A stretch of 5,047 nucleotides of DNA, from the NCBI GenBank assembly GCA_030636965.1, contig DAOVVW010000112.1, positions 1 to 5,047 of the forward strand, given 5' to 3'. The notes beneath the pieces are model-generated. The model was not told the origin of the DNA. It was given only the letters and a program-made list of their open reading frames with translations, and ran no database searches. Below are positions 1-5,047 of the stretch, one piece after another. A program made the position numbers and the translations under genes. The stretch is from Pseudomonadota bacterium. Its GTDB lineage: Bacteria; BMS3Abin14. The first letter of the stretch is position 1. The number at the start of each line of letters is the position of its first letter.

Positions 1-814
1 GACTCCGAAGAGAGAACTGGCGGATGCGGTACTGGTTTCAGCTCGGATAGCAGGCGTCGACAGGATCTTCAGGATTGGTGGAGCTCAGGCTGTGGCAGCC
101 CTGGCCTACGGAACTGAAACTGTACCGAAAGTAGACAAGATAGTAGGGCCGGGTAACATCTATGTGGCAATGGCCAAGAAAATCGTTTTCGGAGCTGTTG
201 ATATCGACATGATAGCCGGGCCCAGCGAGATCCTTGTCCTGGCAGACGGGGATGCAGACCCCGTGCTGATAGCAGCTGATCTCCTGTCTCAAGCCGAACA
301 TGATCCTCTTGCATATCCGATACTTGTAACGGATGATGCCCGGATTTTGGAAGCTGTTGAATCTGAAATAGAAAAGCAGTTATCTCTTCTCCCGAGGAAG
401 GAAATCGCCGAAAAGTCCGTTCGGGAGAGGGGCTGCCTGATACTGGTTCCGGACATGGATGAAGGTGTCAGGGTAGCAAACGCTATCGCGCCGGAGCATC
501 TGGAGCTTCTGGTGAAGGACCCGGATGCTGTCCTGGAAGATATAAAATGCGCGGGAGCTATTTTCCTGGGCAGCTTCTCCCCGGAGGCCCTGGGAGATTA
601 CATGGCAGGACCTAATCATGTGTTGCCCACAGGTGGAACCGCGCGCTTCTCTTCTCCGCTGGGTGTTTACGATTTTATCAAGAGAAGCAGCCTGATAAGG
701 TACGATGAACAAGCTCTGGCCCGCAGGGCCGAGAAGATAGCTCGCTTTGCCAGGATGGAGGGGCTCGAAGCCCACGCCAGAGCTGTTGAGTTGAGGTTCA
801 GGGATAAAGACTGA
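1..814 (+). CDS. hisD: Histidinol dehydrogenase, 5'-truncated by window edge
   Basis: HisD is the zinc-dependent, NAD-linked cytosolic enzyme that oxidises L-histidinol via histidinal to L-histidine, the last two steps of the pathway. The reading frame is open from base 2 and encodes about 270 residues; by comparison with the roughly 430-residue family, about 160 N-terminal residues lie outside the window. Visible family motifs are [21 protein letters not shown] and AGPSEILV. The expected zinc ligands are present: Gln (290-292) and His (299-301) in SQAEHDP, Asp (596-598) in [13 protein letters not shown], and His (773-775) in [13 protein letters not shown]. The catalytic Glu-His pair is in APEHLE (494-499). 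The GTG at 92 is an internal valine, not a start. The gene ends 135 bases before hisB, the only sizeable gap inside the operon, and hisC, which often follows hisD, is not there. Identification is very secure. Confidence 0.98.
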   Translation, partial: TPKRELADAVLVSARIAGVDRIFRIGGAQAVAALAYGTETVPKVDKIVGPGNIYVAMAKKIVFGAVDIDMIAGPSEILVLADGDADPVLIAADLLSQAEHDPLAYPILVTDDARILEAVESEIEKQLSLLPRKEIAEKSVRERGCLILVPDMDEGVRVANAIAPEHLELLVKDPDAVLEDIKCAGAIFLGSFSPEALGDYMAGPNHVLPTGGTARFSSPLGVYDFIKRSSLIRYDEQALARRAEKIARFARMEGLEAHARAVELRFRDKD

Positions 815-817
815 AAA

Positions 818-906
818 GAGCTTTGAGCTGTGAGCTCTGGGCTTTGGGCTTCTATATTGTTAAAATTAACTGAAGCTCATTATGCAATGCTCGCAGCCCA
901 ATGCTT
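818..906. repeat. Heptamer tandem repeat with degenerate inverted copy, forming a long imperfect hairpin
   Basis: Five consecutive 7-base units follow the hisD stop at 818-852: GAGCTTT, GAGCTGT, GAGCTCT, GGGCTTT, GGGCTTC, all fitting GRGCTNY. After a 19-base A+T-rich spacer (853-871), bases 872-906 read as five more 7-base units in the opposite orientation: GAAGCTC, ATTATGC, AATGCTC, GCAGCCC, AATGCTT. Pairing the arms unit by unit gives 23 Watson-Crick and 4 G-U pairs out of 35. The innermost unit pairs fully (846-852 with 872-878, one G-U) and the fourth unit (839-845 with 879-885) is a poorly paired bulge. There is no following T-run, so it is not a classical terminator. It may be an RNA-processing or mRNA-stability element, or a small palindromic repeat inserted between hisD and hisB. 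The function is unknown; the repeat itself is directly visible. Confidence 0.75.
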
Positions 907-949
907 GTAAGATAGAATCAGACGTTTCATGAAGGAAGGAGATTAACCG

Positions 950-1543
950 ATGAGACGGGGAGAGATCCGCAGGGAAACGAAGGAAACCGTGGTTGATCTG
1001 GCAATCAGCCTGGACGGTTCCGGGAAATCCAATATTGAGACAGGCATCCCTTTTCTGGATCATATGCTTGAGCTATTTGCCCGCCACGGGCTTTTTGACC
1101 TGGATGTGAAGGCTGTTGGCGATCTCGAAGTAGATGCACATCATACTGTCGAGGATGTCGGCATTTGTCTGGGAGCAGCATTGAAAACAGCCCTGGGTGA
1201 TCTTGTTGGAATAAAGCGTTATGGCTGGGCGATCCTTCCCATGGACGACGCCCTGGCTACCGTATCCCTTGATCTTGGAGGGCGTCCATATCTGGCCTTC
1301 TCCATGCCAACTCTGGACGGTGAAATGGGAGGTTTTTCCATGGAACTCCTGCCGGAGTTCTTCCAGGCCTTCTGCAATAACGCTGGAGCCAACATCCACA
1401 TAAGGGTGGATGCCGGCAGAAACCGTCACCATGTAGCTGAAGCGGTCTTTAAAGCTTTTTCCAAGGCTCTTGACCAGGCGGTCGCCTTCGATCCGCGGGT
1501 AGAGGGTGTACCATCAACAAAAGGTAACATAGGGGATAAATGA
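950..1543 (+). CDS. hisB: Imidazoleglycerol-phosphate dehydratase, monofunctional
   Basis: HisB is the manganese-dependent cytosolic dehydratase that converts D-erythro-imidazole glycerol phosphate to imidazole acetol phosphate. At 197 residues it matches the usual monofunctional form; the N-terminal HAD phosphatase domain of the enterobacterial bifunctional HisB is absent, so histidinol-phosphatase must be encoded elsewhere. The two repeated metal-binding motifs are complete: DAHHTVED with His64, His65 and Glu68, and GRNRHHVAEA with His160, His161 and Glu164. FLDHM (His38), ARHG (His46), PMDDALA, DLGGRP and His150 in the IHIRV stretch are also in place. The start is well supported by AAGGAGA at 936-942, 7 bases before ATG. 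Its last four bases are the ATGA overlap with hisH, so the two are probably translationally coupled. Confidence 0.98.
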   Translation: MRRGEIRRETKETVVDLAISLDGSGKSNIETGIPFLDHMLELFARHGLFDLDVKAVGDLEVDAHHTVEDVGICLGAALKTALGDLVGIKRYGWAILPMDDALATVSLDLGGRPYLAFSMPTLDGEMGGFSMELLPEFFQAFCNNAGANIHIRVDAGRNRHHVAEAVFKAFSKALDQAVAFDPRVEGVPSTKGNIGDK

Positions 1544-2193
1544 AAACCGATAACAACGGACCATCCGTAGCTGTGATCGACTACGGCATGGGTAACCTGA
1601 GAAGTGTCCAGAAAGGCCTGGAAAAGGTGGGATGCAGCGCGATTGTCTCCAGCGATCCTTCAGTGATAGCCTCATCCGATGGCATTGTGCTCCCCGGCGT
1701 GGGTGCCTACAGGGATTGTATGTCCAACCTGACCCAAGCCAAGCTGGTTGACACGGTGCAGGATGCTGTTCGGGAAGGCAAGCCGTTCCTTGGTATATGC
1801 CTTGGAATGCAGATCCTCATGTCCATAAGCGAAGAGTTCGGGCTGCACCAGGGGCTGGACCTTGTGCCGGGGCGTGTGGTGAAGTTTCCGCCGAACCGTG
1901 ACCTCAAGGTGCCGCACATGGGATGGAACAGGGTCTACAGCACAGGGCCCAATCCGTTCTTGAAGGGAATTCCGGATGGCTCTTTCTTCTATTTTGTCCA
2001 CTCCTACTATGCGGAGCCTGAATCAGAGGATATGGTGGCTACATGGACCGACTACGGACTGAGATTCTGTTCCTCAATAAGCACAGGGAACCTTTTCGCG
2101 TGCCAGTTCCACCCCGAAAAAAGCCAGCGGTGGGGACTCAAGCTGCTGGAGAATTTCGGGGAGATCGTAGCTGAATATCAGGAGAGGAACTGA
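1540..2193 (+). CDS. hisH: Imidazole glycerol phosphate synthase, glutaminase subunit
   Basis: HisH is the class I glutamine amidotransferase subunit of IGP synthase. It hydrolyses glutamine and channels ammonia to HisF. The 217-residue product has the IDYGMGNLRSV opening, PGVGAYRDCM, the nucleophile elbow GICLGMQ with Cys87, PHMGWN, FVHSYY, and the His191/Glu193 pair in QFHPEKSQ, so the catalytic triad is complete. The ATG overlaps the hisB stop as ATGA. The nearest Shine-Dalgarno-like sequence (GGGGA, 1532-1536) is only 3 bases away, so initiation probably relies on coupling to hisB. This start gives an N-terminus about eight residues longer than many HisH proteins; GTG at 1573 would shorten it but lacks a ribosome binding site. 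The stop codon is directly followed by the hisA ATG. Confidence 0.98.
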   Translation: MKTDNNGPSVAVIDYGMGNLRSVQKGLEKVGCSAIVSSDPSVIASSDGIVLPGVGAYRDCMSNLTQAKLVDTVQDAVREGKPFLGICLGMQILMSISEEFGLHQGLDLVPGRVVKFPPNRDLKVPHMGWNRVYSTGPNPFLKGIPDGSFFYFVHSYYAEPESEDMVATWTDYGLRFCSSISTGNLFACQFHPEKSQRWGLKLLENFGEIVAEYQERN

Positions 2194-2940
2194 ATGCTTG
2201 TAATACCCGCCATAGACCTGAAGGATGGAAAATGTGTCCGGCTTTACCAGGGAGAAATGGATAGCGCCAAGATCTACTCTGATTCTCCTGAGGAAATAGC
2301 CACAAGATGGGAAAATGAAGGAGCAAAATTGATCCATGTAGTGGACCTGGATGGTGCCGTCGCAGGAGAACCCAGAAACCTGGGGTCGATAGCAAGGATC
2401 CTTGAAACCATTGATACACCCATCGAGTTAGGCGGCGGAATCAGATCGAAAGAAATAGTTGAAGACTATCTCCAACTTGGGGTTTCATGTGTGATTATCG
2501 GAACAGCTGCATATAAGGATCCCGAGATGACAAGCCGACTCTGTGAGGAGTTCCCCGGGCGGATCGCTGTGGGGATCGACGCAAAGGGTGGTTTTGTGGC
2601 TGTCCAGGGATGGCAGGAGGTTACTGAAAAGAGGGCTGTTGACCTTGCCGTACAACTGCAGGACGCAGGCGTTAGTTATATTATCTACACTGATATAGCT
2701 CGTGACGGCGCATTGTCGGGACCCAACCTCGAGGCCACTGCCGAGCTGGCCCGGGAAATAAACATCCCGGTTGTGCTTTCCGGCGGGATGCACAGTCACG
2801 AAGACATCATAAAAGTTGCTACCCTGGAAGATGACGGGGTAAAAGGTGTAATCCTGGGTCGGTCCCTGTATGAGGGGACAATTGACCTTACCAGGGCCAT
2901 CGAAGATGTGCAGAAAGAGAATGATGTCCTATGCCTCTGA
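2194..2940 (+). CDS. hisA: ProFAR isomerase (phosphoribosylformimino-AICAR-P isomerase)
   Basis: HisA is the TIM-barrel isomerase that performs an Amadori rearrangement of ProFAR to PRFAR, the substrate of the HisFH synthase. The product is 248 residues, normal for the family. The general acid/base aspartates are present in both barrel halves: Asp8 in [14 protein letters not shown] and Asp129 in GIDAKGG. The phosphate-binding loops are seen as LGGGIR (79-84) and LSGGM (195-199), with YTDIARDG (165-172) and GRSLYEG between and after. The start abuts the hisH stop (TGAATG) and has a very strong AGGAGAGG at 2180-2187, 6 bases upstream. The ending overlaps the hisF start by 10 bases. HisA and HisF are homologous barrels; the HisA assignment rests on the IPAIDLKDG opening and the QGW motif (138-140). 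Confidence 0.98.
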   Translation: MLVIPAIDLKDGKCVRLYQGEMDSAKIYSDSPEEIATRWENEGAKLIHVVDLDGAVAGEPRNLGSIARILETIDTPIELGGGIRSKEIVEDYLQLGVSCVIIGTAAYKDPEMTSRLCEEFPGRIAVGIDAKGGFVAVQGWQEVTEKRAVDLAVQLQDAGVSYIIYTDIARDGALSGPNLEATAELAREINIPVVLSGGMHSHEDIIKVATLEDDGVKGVILGRSLYEGTIDLTRAIEDVQKENDVLCL

Positions 2941-3719
2941 ATGGGGATAGTCTGGCAAAGAGGATAATCCCCAGTCTGGATGTGACTGAGGGAAGGGTTG
3001 TGAAGGGGGTGCAGTTCGTAAACCTCGTTGATGCTGGGGATCCTGTAGAAGTGGCTGCTGCATATGATGTGCAGGGTGCGGACGAAGTTACCTTTCTGGA
3101 TATCACCGCCACTTCGGATCGCAGGGAAATACTCCTGGATGTAGTTAAAAGAACGGCTGAAACTGTTTTCATGCCCCTGACTGTGGGCGGAGGGGTGCGC
3201 AATCTCGAAAACATTCGTGAACTGCTCAAGGCTGGTGCTGACAAGGTGAGCATCAATACAGCAGCAGTATCCCGACCTGAATTCGTTCGCGAGGCTTCAT
3301 TGAGGTTCGGCTCCCAGTGTATAGTTGTCGCGATAGATGCAAAAAGGGTGGAAGGGTCCGGGAAAAAGCTGTCATGGGAAGTCTACACCCATGGAGGAAG
3401 GGAGCCGGCTGGAATTGACGCAGTGCAATGGGCGGCCAGGATGGAAGAATATGGTGCGGGGGAGATACTGCTGACCAGCATGGACAGGGACGGCACCAAG
3501 GATGGTTACGATCTGGAGCTGACACGTACGATCTCAGATAAATTAACCATTCCTGTGATCGCCTCCGGCGGTGCCGGTACGCTCGAGCATCTGTACGAAG
3601 GGCTTACAAGTGGTGGTGCCAGCGCTGTTCTCGCGGCATCCATCTTCCACTTCAAGGAATTCACCGTTGCCCAGGCCAAGGAGTACCTGCAGTCCAGGGG
3701 CGTAACTGTCCGTCTGTGA
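2931..3719 (+). CDS. hisF: Imidazole glycerol phosphate synthase, cyclase subunit
   Basis: HisF is the TIM-barrel cyclase of IGP synthase. It uses ammonia from HisH to convert PRFAR to imidazole glycerol phosphate and AICAR, the latter feeding purine synthesis. The product is 262 residues. Catalytic aspartates are Asp17 in IPSLDV and Asp136 in VVAIDAKRV, matching Asp11 and Asp130 of the Thermotoga maritima protein as I recall its sequence. The ammonia-gate residues correspond to Arg11, Glu52, Lys105 and Glu178. Phosphate loops appear as TVGGGVR, SINTAA, ASGGAG and AASIFHF. The ATG lies inside the hisA 3' end (10-base overlap) and has only a weak upstream purine stretch, so coupling to hisA is likely. 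It adds about six residues before the usual LAKRII start. Serine replaces the frequent cysteine in the IPCLDV motif, which is not catalytic. No other ATG, GTG or TTG is well placed. Confidence 0.98.
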   Translation: MPLNGDSLAKRIIPSLDVTEGRVVKGVQFVNLVDAGDPVEVAAAYDVQGADEVTFLDITATSDRREILLDVVKRTAETVFMPLTVGGGVRNLENIRELLKAGADKVSINTAAVSRPEFVREASLRFGSQCIVVAIDAKRVEGSGKKLSWEVYTHGGREPAGIDAVQWAARMEEYGAGEILLTSMDRDGTKDGYDLELTRTISDKLTIPVIASGGAGTLEHLYEGLTSGGASAVLAASIFHFKEFTVAQAKEYLQSRGVTVRL

Positions 3720-3723
3720 CGAA

Positions 3724-3730
3724 AAGGAGA
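3724..3730 (+). promoter_or_regulatory. Ribosome binding site deciding the TTG start of hisIE
   Basis: AAGGAGA lies 5 bases before TTG at 3736-3738, in the 16-base gap after the hisF stop. There is no in-frame ATG or GTG near this point, and the encoded N-terminus ([14 protein letters not shown]) leads directly into the normal start of the HisI domain. The motif therefore supports TTG initiation. Confidence 0.8.
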
Positions 3731-3735
3731 TTAAA

Positions 3736-4452
3736 TTGCCTGTTGACCTCTCAGAATTGAAGTTCGACTCTGACGGGCTGGTACCTGCGATCGTGCAGGA
3801 TCACAGCGGCTCGGATGTTCTCATGCTGGCCTATATGAATGATGAGGCCATCCAATTGACTCTGGAGACCGGATTCGCCCACTTTTTCTCCCGCAGCAGG
3901 CAGAAGATCTGGAAAAAGGGAGAATCTTCAGGGCATGTTCAATCCGTAAAGGAAGTCCTTTACGATTGTGACGCAGATACCCTCCTTATAAAAGTCGACC
4001 AGAAGGTAGCCGCTTGCCATACCGGCCGGTACTCGTGTTTCTATCGCGTCCTGGGTGCGACGAGTGCAGGTGACAGGGAAAGGGGCGAGGTTCGCTTTGA
4101 TCCTGACGATGTTTACGAGGGTGTCCAGGCCAGGGAAATACTTGACAGGCTGTATGGTGTGATCATTGAAAGGAAGACAGCCCCGAAGGATAACTCATAT
4201 ACTTCGCAACTCCTGGTGGGAGGTACAGAGGTAATGGGAAAGAAGATCCTGGAGGAGGGGTTTGAGTTAATAACCGCTGCAAAATCCAATAAACGGGAAA
4301 GTGTTATAAAGGAAGCAGCAGACCTTCTTTATCATATCTGGGTAGTGCTTGGCTGGTCGTCTGTTAATCCAGATGAGGTGATGAACGAGATGGTAAGCCG
4401 TTTTGGACGTTCCGGGCTAGAGGAAAAGGCATCACGGGATGAGGGGAGCTAG
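3736..4452 (+). CDS. hisIE: Bifunctional PR-AMP cyclohydrolase / PR-ATP pyrophosphatase, TTG start
   Basis: This fused enzyme performs steps two and three of histidine synthesis. The C-terminal HisE domain removes pyrophosphate from phosphoribosyl-ATP, and the N-terminal HisI domain opens the adenine ring of phosphoribosyl-AMP. In the 238-residue product, HisI spans about 1-106 with WKKGESSGH, the DCDAD metal site (Asp77, Cys78, Asp79, Asp81), Cys94 in ACHTG and Cys101 in SCFYR; the three cysteines have the spacing of the known zinc site. A short linker (about 107-130) leads to HisE, seen as SYTSQLL, the helix with Glu173, Glu174 and Glu177, and EAADLLYH with Glu193 and Asp196, the MazG-like magnesium site. 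Initiation is at TTG behind a strong AAGGAGA. The C-terminal tail ([11 protein letters not shown]) is encoded over the ribosome binding site of the next gene. Confidence 0.97.
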   Translation: MPVDLSELKFDSDGLVPAIVQDHSGSDVLMLAYMNDEAIQLTLETGFAHFFSRSRQKIWKKGESSGHVQSVKEVLYDCDADTLLIKVDQKVAACHTGRYSCFYRVLGATSAGDRERGEVRFDPDDVYEGVQAREILDRLYGVIIERKTAPKDNSYTSQLLVGGTEVMGKKILEEGFELITAAKSNKRESVIKEAADLLYHIWVVLGWSSVNPDEVMNEMVSRFGRSGLEEKASRDEGS

Positions 4453-4455
4453 ACC

Positions 4456-4806
4456 ATGTCGGATTGCATCTTCTGTAAAATAATTGAGGGGGAAATACCT
4501 TCTGAAAAAGTCTACGAAGACGAAGAGATAGTTGCCTTCAAAGACATCGATCCCAGGGCGCCTGTTCACGTTCTTGTCGTTCCAGTAGAGCACATACCGA
4601 CACTGAACGACATCGAGCCTGCTAAAGACGCCCTCCTTGGCAGGATGGTGCTTGTTGCGACGCGGATCGCCAGGGAAAAAGGTGTGGCCGAATCCGGTTA
4701 CAGGATTTTGATGAACTGCAACAAGGATGGCGGACAAGAAGTATTTCACCTGCACCTGCATATGATAGGCGGAAGAAATTTAGGGTCCATGGTGCGAAGG
4801 GCTTGA
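4456..4806 (+). CDS. hinT: HIT-family nucleotide hydrolase (HinT/PKCI type)
   Basis: This 116-residue protein is a histidine triad hydrolase. Characterised HinT proteins cleave adenosine 5'-phosphoramidates and aminoacyl-adenylates as cytosolic homodimers; the physiological substrate is generally uncertain. The signature HLHLHMIGG gives the triad His98, His100 and His102. CIFCKIIEGEIPS supplies a Cys4/Cys7 pair that, with a histidine near 46 and one in the triad region, resembles the zinc site of some family members. FKDIDPRAPVHVLVVPVEHI and GYRILMNCNKDGGQEV are typical of the family core. The start has GAGGGGAG at 4441-4448, 7 bases upstream, and lies 3 bases after the hisIE stop, so it is very probably cotranscribed with the his genes. 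A role linked to adenylate by-products of the pathway is conceivable but not shown. Family assignment is secure; the exact substrate is not. Confidence 0.95.
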   Translation: MSDCIFCKIIEGEIPSEKVYEDEEIVAFKDIDPRAPVHVLVVPVEHIPTLNDIEPAKDALLGRMVLVATRIAREKGVAESGYRILMNCNKDGGQEVFHLHLHMIGGRNLGSMVRRA

Positions 4807-4881
4807 ATTGTTAAGATTTTTTATATAGACTGTATGGTTTGATAGTGTCGTAACAAGTTCGTTCATGGCTTTTTACTCAGC
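4807..4881. other. A+T-rich non-coding stretch after the HIT gene
   Basis: This segment begins the 237-base intergenic region. It contains a six-T run at 4817-4822, preceded by a feeble five-pair hairpin (4802-4806 with 4811-4815, one G-U) that overlaps the stop codon of the HIT gene. This could act as a weak terminator but is not convincing. A TTGATA hexamer at 4839-4844 resembles a -35 box, but no matching -10 box is found at normal spacing. No ORF is supported here. Confidence 0.5.
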
Positions 4882-4911
4882 GGAAAGTGAAAAGTGTCAT
4901 TTTCACTTTCC
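4882..4911. repeat. Hairpin 1: perfect 12-bp inverted repeat
   Basis: GGAAAGTGAAAA (4882-4893) is the exact reverse complement of TTTTCACTTTCC (4900-4911), separated by the six-base loop GTGTCA. It is the first of four hairpins in a row. It is followed by TTAC rather than a T-run, so it does not look like a standard intrinsic terminator on either strand. Confidence 0.85.
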
Positions 4912-4914
4912 TTA

Positions 4915-4949
4915 CAGATCAATAACTTGCTGTGCAAGTCACTGATCTG
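4915..4949. repeat. Hairpin 2: two-part stem with triloop
   Basis: CAGATCA (4915-4921) pairs with TGATCTG (4943-4949), and inside it ACTTGC (4925-4930) pairs with GCAAGT (4934-4939) around the loop TGT. The three-by-three internal loop between them (4922-4924 against 4940-4942) contains a central T-A pair flanked by A-C mismatches. This gives 13 to 14 pairs in total. Its right arm resembles the right arm of hairpin 4. Confidence 0.8.
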
Positions 4950-4950
4950 G

Positions 4951-4968
4951 GCGCCCTTAAATGGGCGC
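4951..4968. repeat. Hairpin 3: short G+C-rich stem-loop
   Basis: GCGCCC (4951-4956) pairs perfectly with GGGCGC (4963-4968) around the loop TTAAAT. It is one base away from hairpin 2 and directly abuts hairpin 4, so the elements stack end to end. Confidence 0.8.
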
Positions 4969-4996
4969 GTTGATGACTTTTTGCAAAGTCATCAAC
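4969..4996. repeat. Hairpin 4: perfect 12-bp inverted repeat with tetraloop
   Basis: GTTGATGACTTT (4969-4980) is the exact reverse complement of AAAGTCATCAAC (4985-4996), closing on the four-base loop TTGC. It is followed by AGTAGTCATT and not a T-run. It is the last and one of the two most stable-looking members of the four-hairpin cassette. Confidence 0.85.
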
Positions 4997-5030
4997 AGTA
5001 GTCATTAGTCCAGAATATCCCACTATGGGA

Positions 5031-5036
5031 AGGAGG
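5031..5036 (+). promoter_or_regulatory. Strong ribosome binding site for the gene entering at the right edge
   Basis: AGGAGG lies 7 bases before the ATG at 5044, an ideal arrangement. A small inverted repeat, TCCCA/TGGGA (5018-5022 and 5026-5030, loop CTA), ends exactly where the motif begins, so a hairpin could sit directly against the ribosome site. TTG at 5038 is too close to serve as the start. Confidence 0.7.
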
Positions 5037-5043
5037 GTTGTTA

Positions 5044-5047
5044 ATGC
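5044..5047 (+). CDS. Start of an unidentified gene cut by the window edge
   Basis: Only ATG and the first base (C) of codon two are visible. The call rests on the ideal AGGAGG upstream. The product cannot be identified from this window. A ribosomal protein S21 gene is one guess from gene neighbourhoods I recall, compatible with but not supported by a second codon beginning in C. Confidence 0.5.

Noticed and set aside
380..775. Minus-strand ORF of 131 codons opposite hisD
   Set aside because: It lies wholly antisense to a well-conserved hisD and shows no recognisable motif, so it is a shadow of the real frame. The same applies to the other antisense or alternate-frame ORFs, such as 1073-1432, 2888-3256 and 4432-4761.
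818..906. Histidine attenuator or leader peptide
   Set aside because: No short ORF with a run of histidine codons is present, there is no hairpin with a T-run, and the position is inside the operon after hisD and not at its start.
887..920. Possible promoter for hisB with TAGAAT (913-918) as a -10 box
   Set aside because: The hexamer matches the sigma-70 -10 consensus at five of six positions, but no acceptable -35 box is found 16-18 bases upstream. Such matches are common by chance in A+T-rich gaps.
1540..1575. GTG at 1573 as the true hisH start
   Set aside because: It would give a more typical HisH N-terminus, but there is no ribosome binding site before it, whereas ATG at 1540 forms a coupled ATGA overlap with hisB.
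4802..4822. Intrinsic terminator after the HIT gene
   Set aside because: There is a six-T run, but the preceding stem is only five weak pairs including one G-U and overlaps the stop codon. The evidence is too thin for a terminator call.
4882..4996. CRISPR array
   Set aside because: The hairpins differ from one another in sequence and length, and there are no identical direct repeats separated by uniform spacers.
4882..4996. tRNA gene or other standard structured RNA
   Set aside because: Four hairpins in series lack the tRNA cloverleaf closing stem, the conserved T-loop sequence and a CCA end. I do not recognise a known riboswitch core here.

Overview
The window is most of a bacterial histidine biosynthesis operon, read entirely on the + strand. 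In order it holds the 3' part of hisD, then hisB, hisH, hisA, hisF, a fused hisIE, and a HIT-family nucleotide hydrolase (hinT type) as the last tightly linked gene. All seven genes are recognised from family motifs and intact catalytic residues, and none shows a frameshift or internal stop. From hisB to the HIT gene the ORFs overlap or lie 0 to 16 bases apart, which fits one polycistronic message with translational coupling.

Layout: hisD runs in from the left edge to 814. A 135-base gap (815-949) carries a striking 7-base tandem repeat and its degenerate inverted counterpart. hisB (950-1543), hisH (1540-2193), hisA (2194-2940), hisF (2931-3719), hisIE (3736-4452) and the HIT gene (4456-4806) follow. 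A 237-base non-coding stretch (4807-5043) contains four consecutive hairpins, two of them with perfect 12-bp stems. It ends in a strong Shine-Dalgarno sequence and an ATG, so a further gene begins at the right edge with only its first codon visible.

How the genes work together: HisIE carries out two early steps (PR-ATP pyrophosphohydrolysis by the HisE domain, PR-AMP ring opening by the HisI domain). HisA isomerises ProFAR to PRFAR. HisH and HisF form the glutamine amidotransferase/cyclase that makes imidazole glycerol phosphate and releases AICAR. HisB dehydrates IGP, and HisD makes the last two oxidations to histidine. hisG, hisC and a histidinol-phosphatase are not visible; hisB is the monofunctional dehydratase, so the phosphatase must be encoded elsewhere.

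Organism: clearly a bacterium with strong AGGAG-type ribosome binding sites, intermediate base composition and a HisIE fusion. Gene content and the style of the hairpin-rich intergenic DNA suggest to me a deltaproteobacterium-like anaerobic lineage, but this is an impression and not a demonstrated assignment. The coding part is ordinary. The items worth attention are the two structured intergenic regions. I saw no defence system, mobile-element gene, tRNA, rRNA or CRISPR array.
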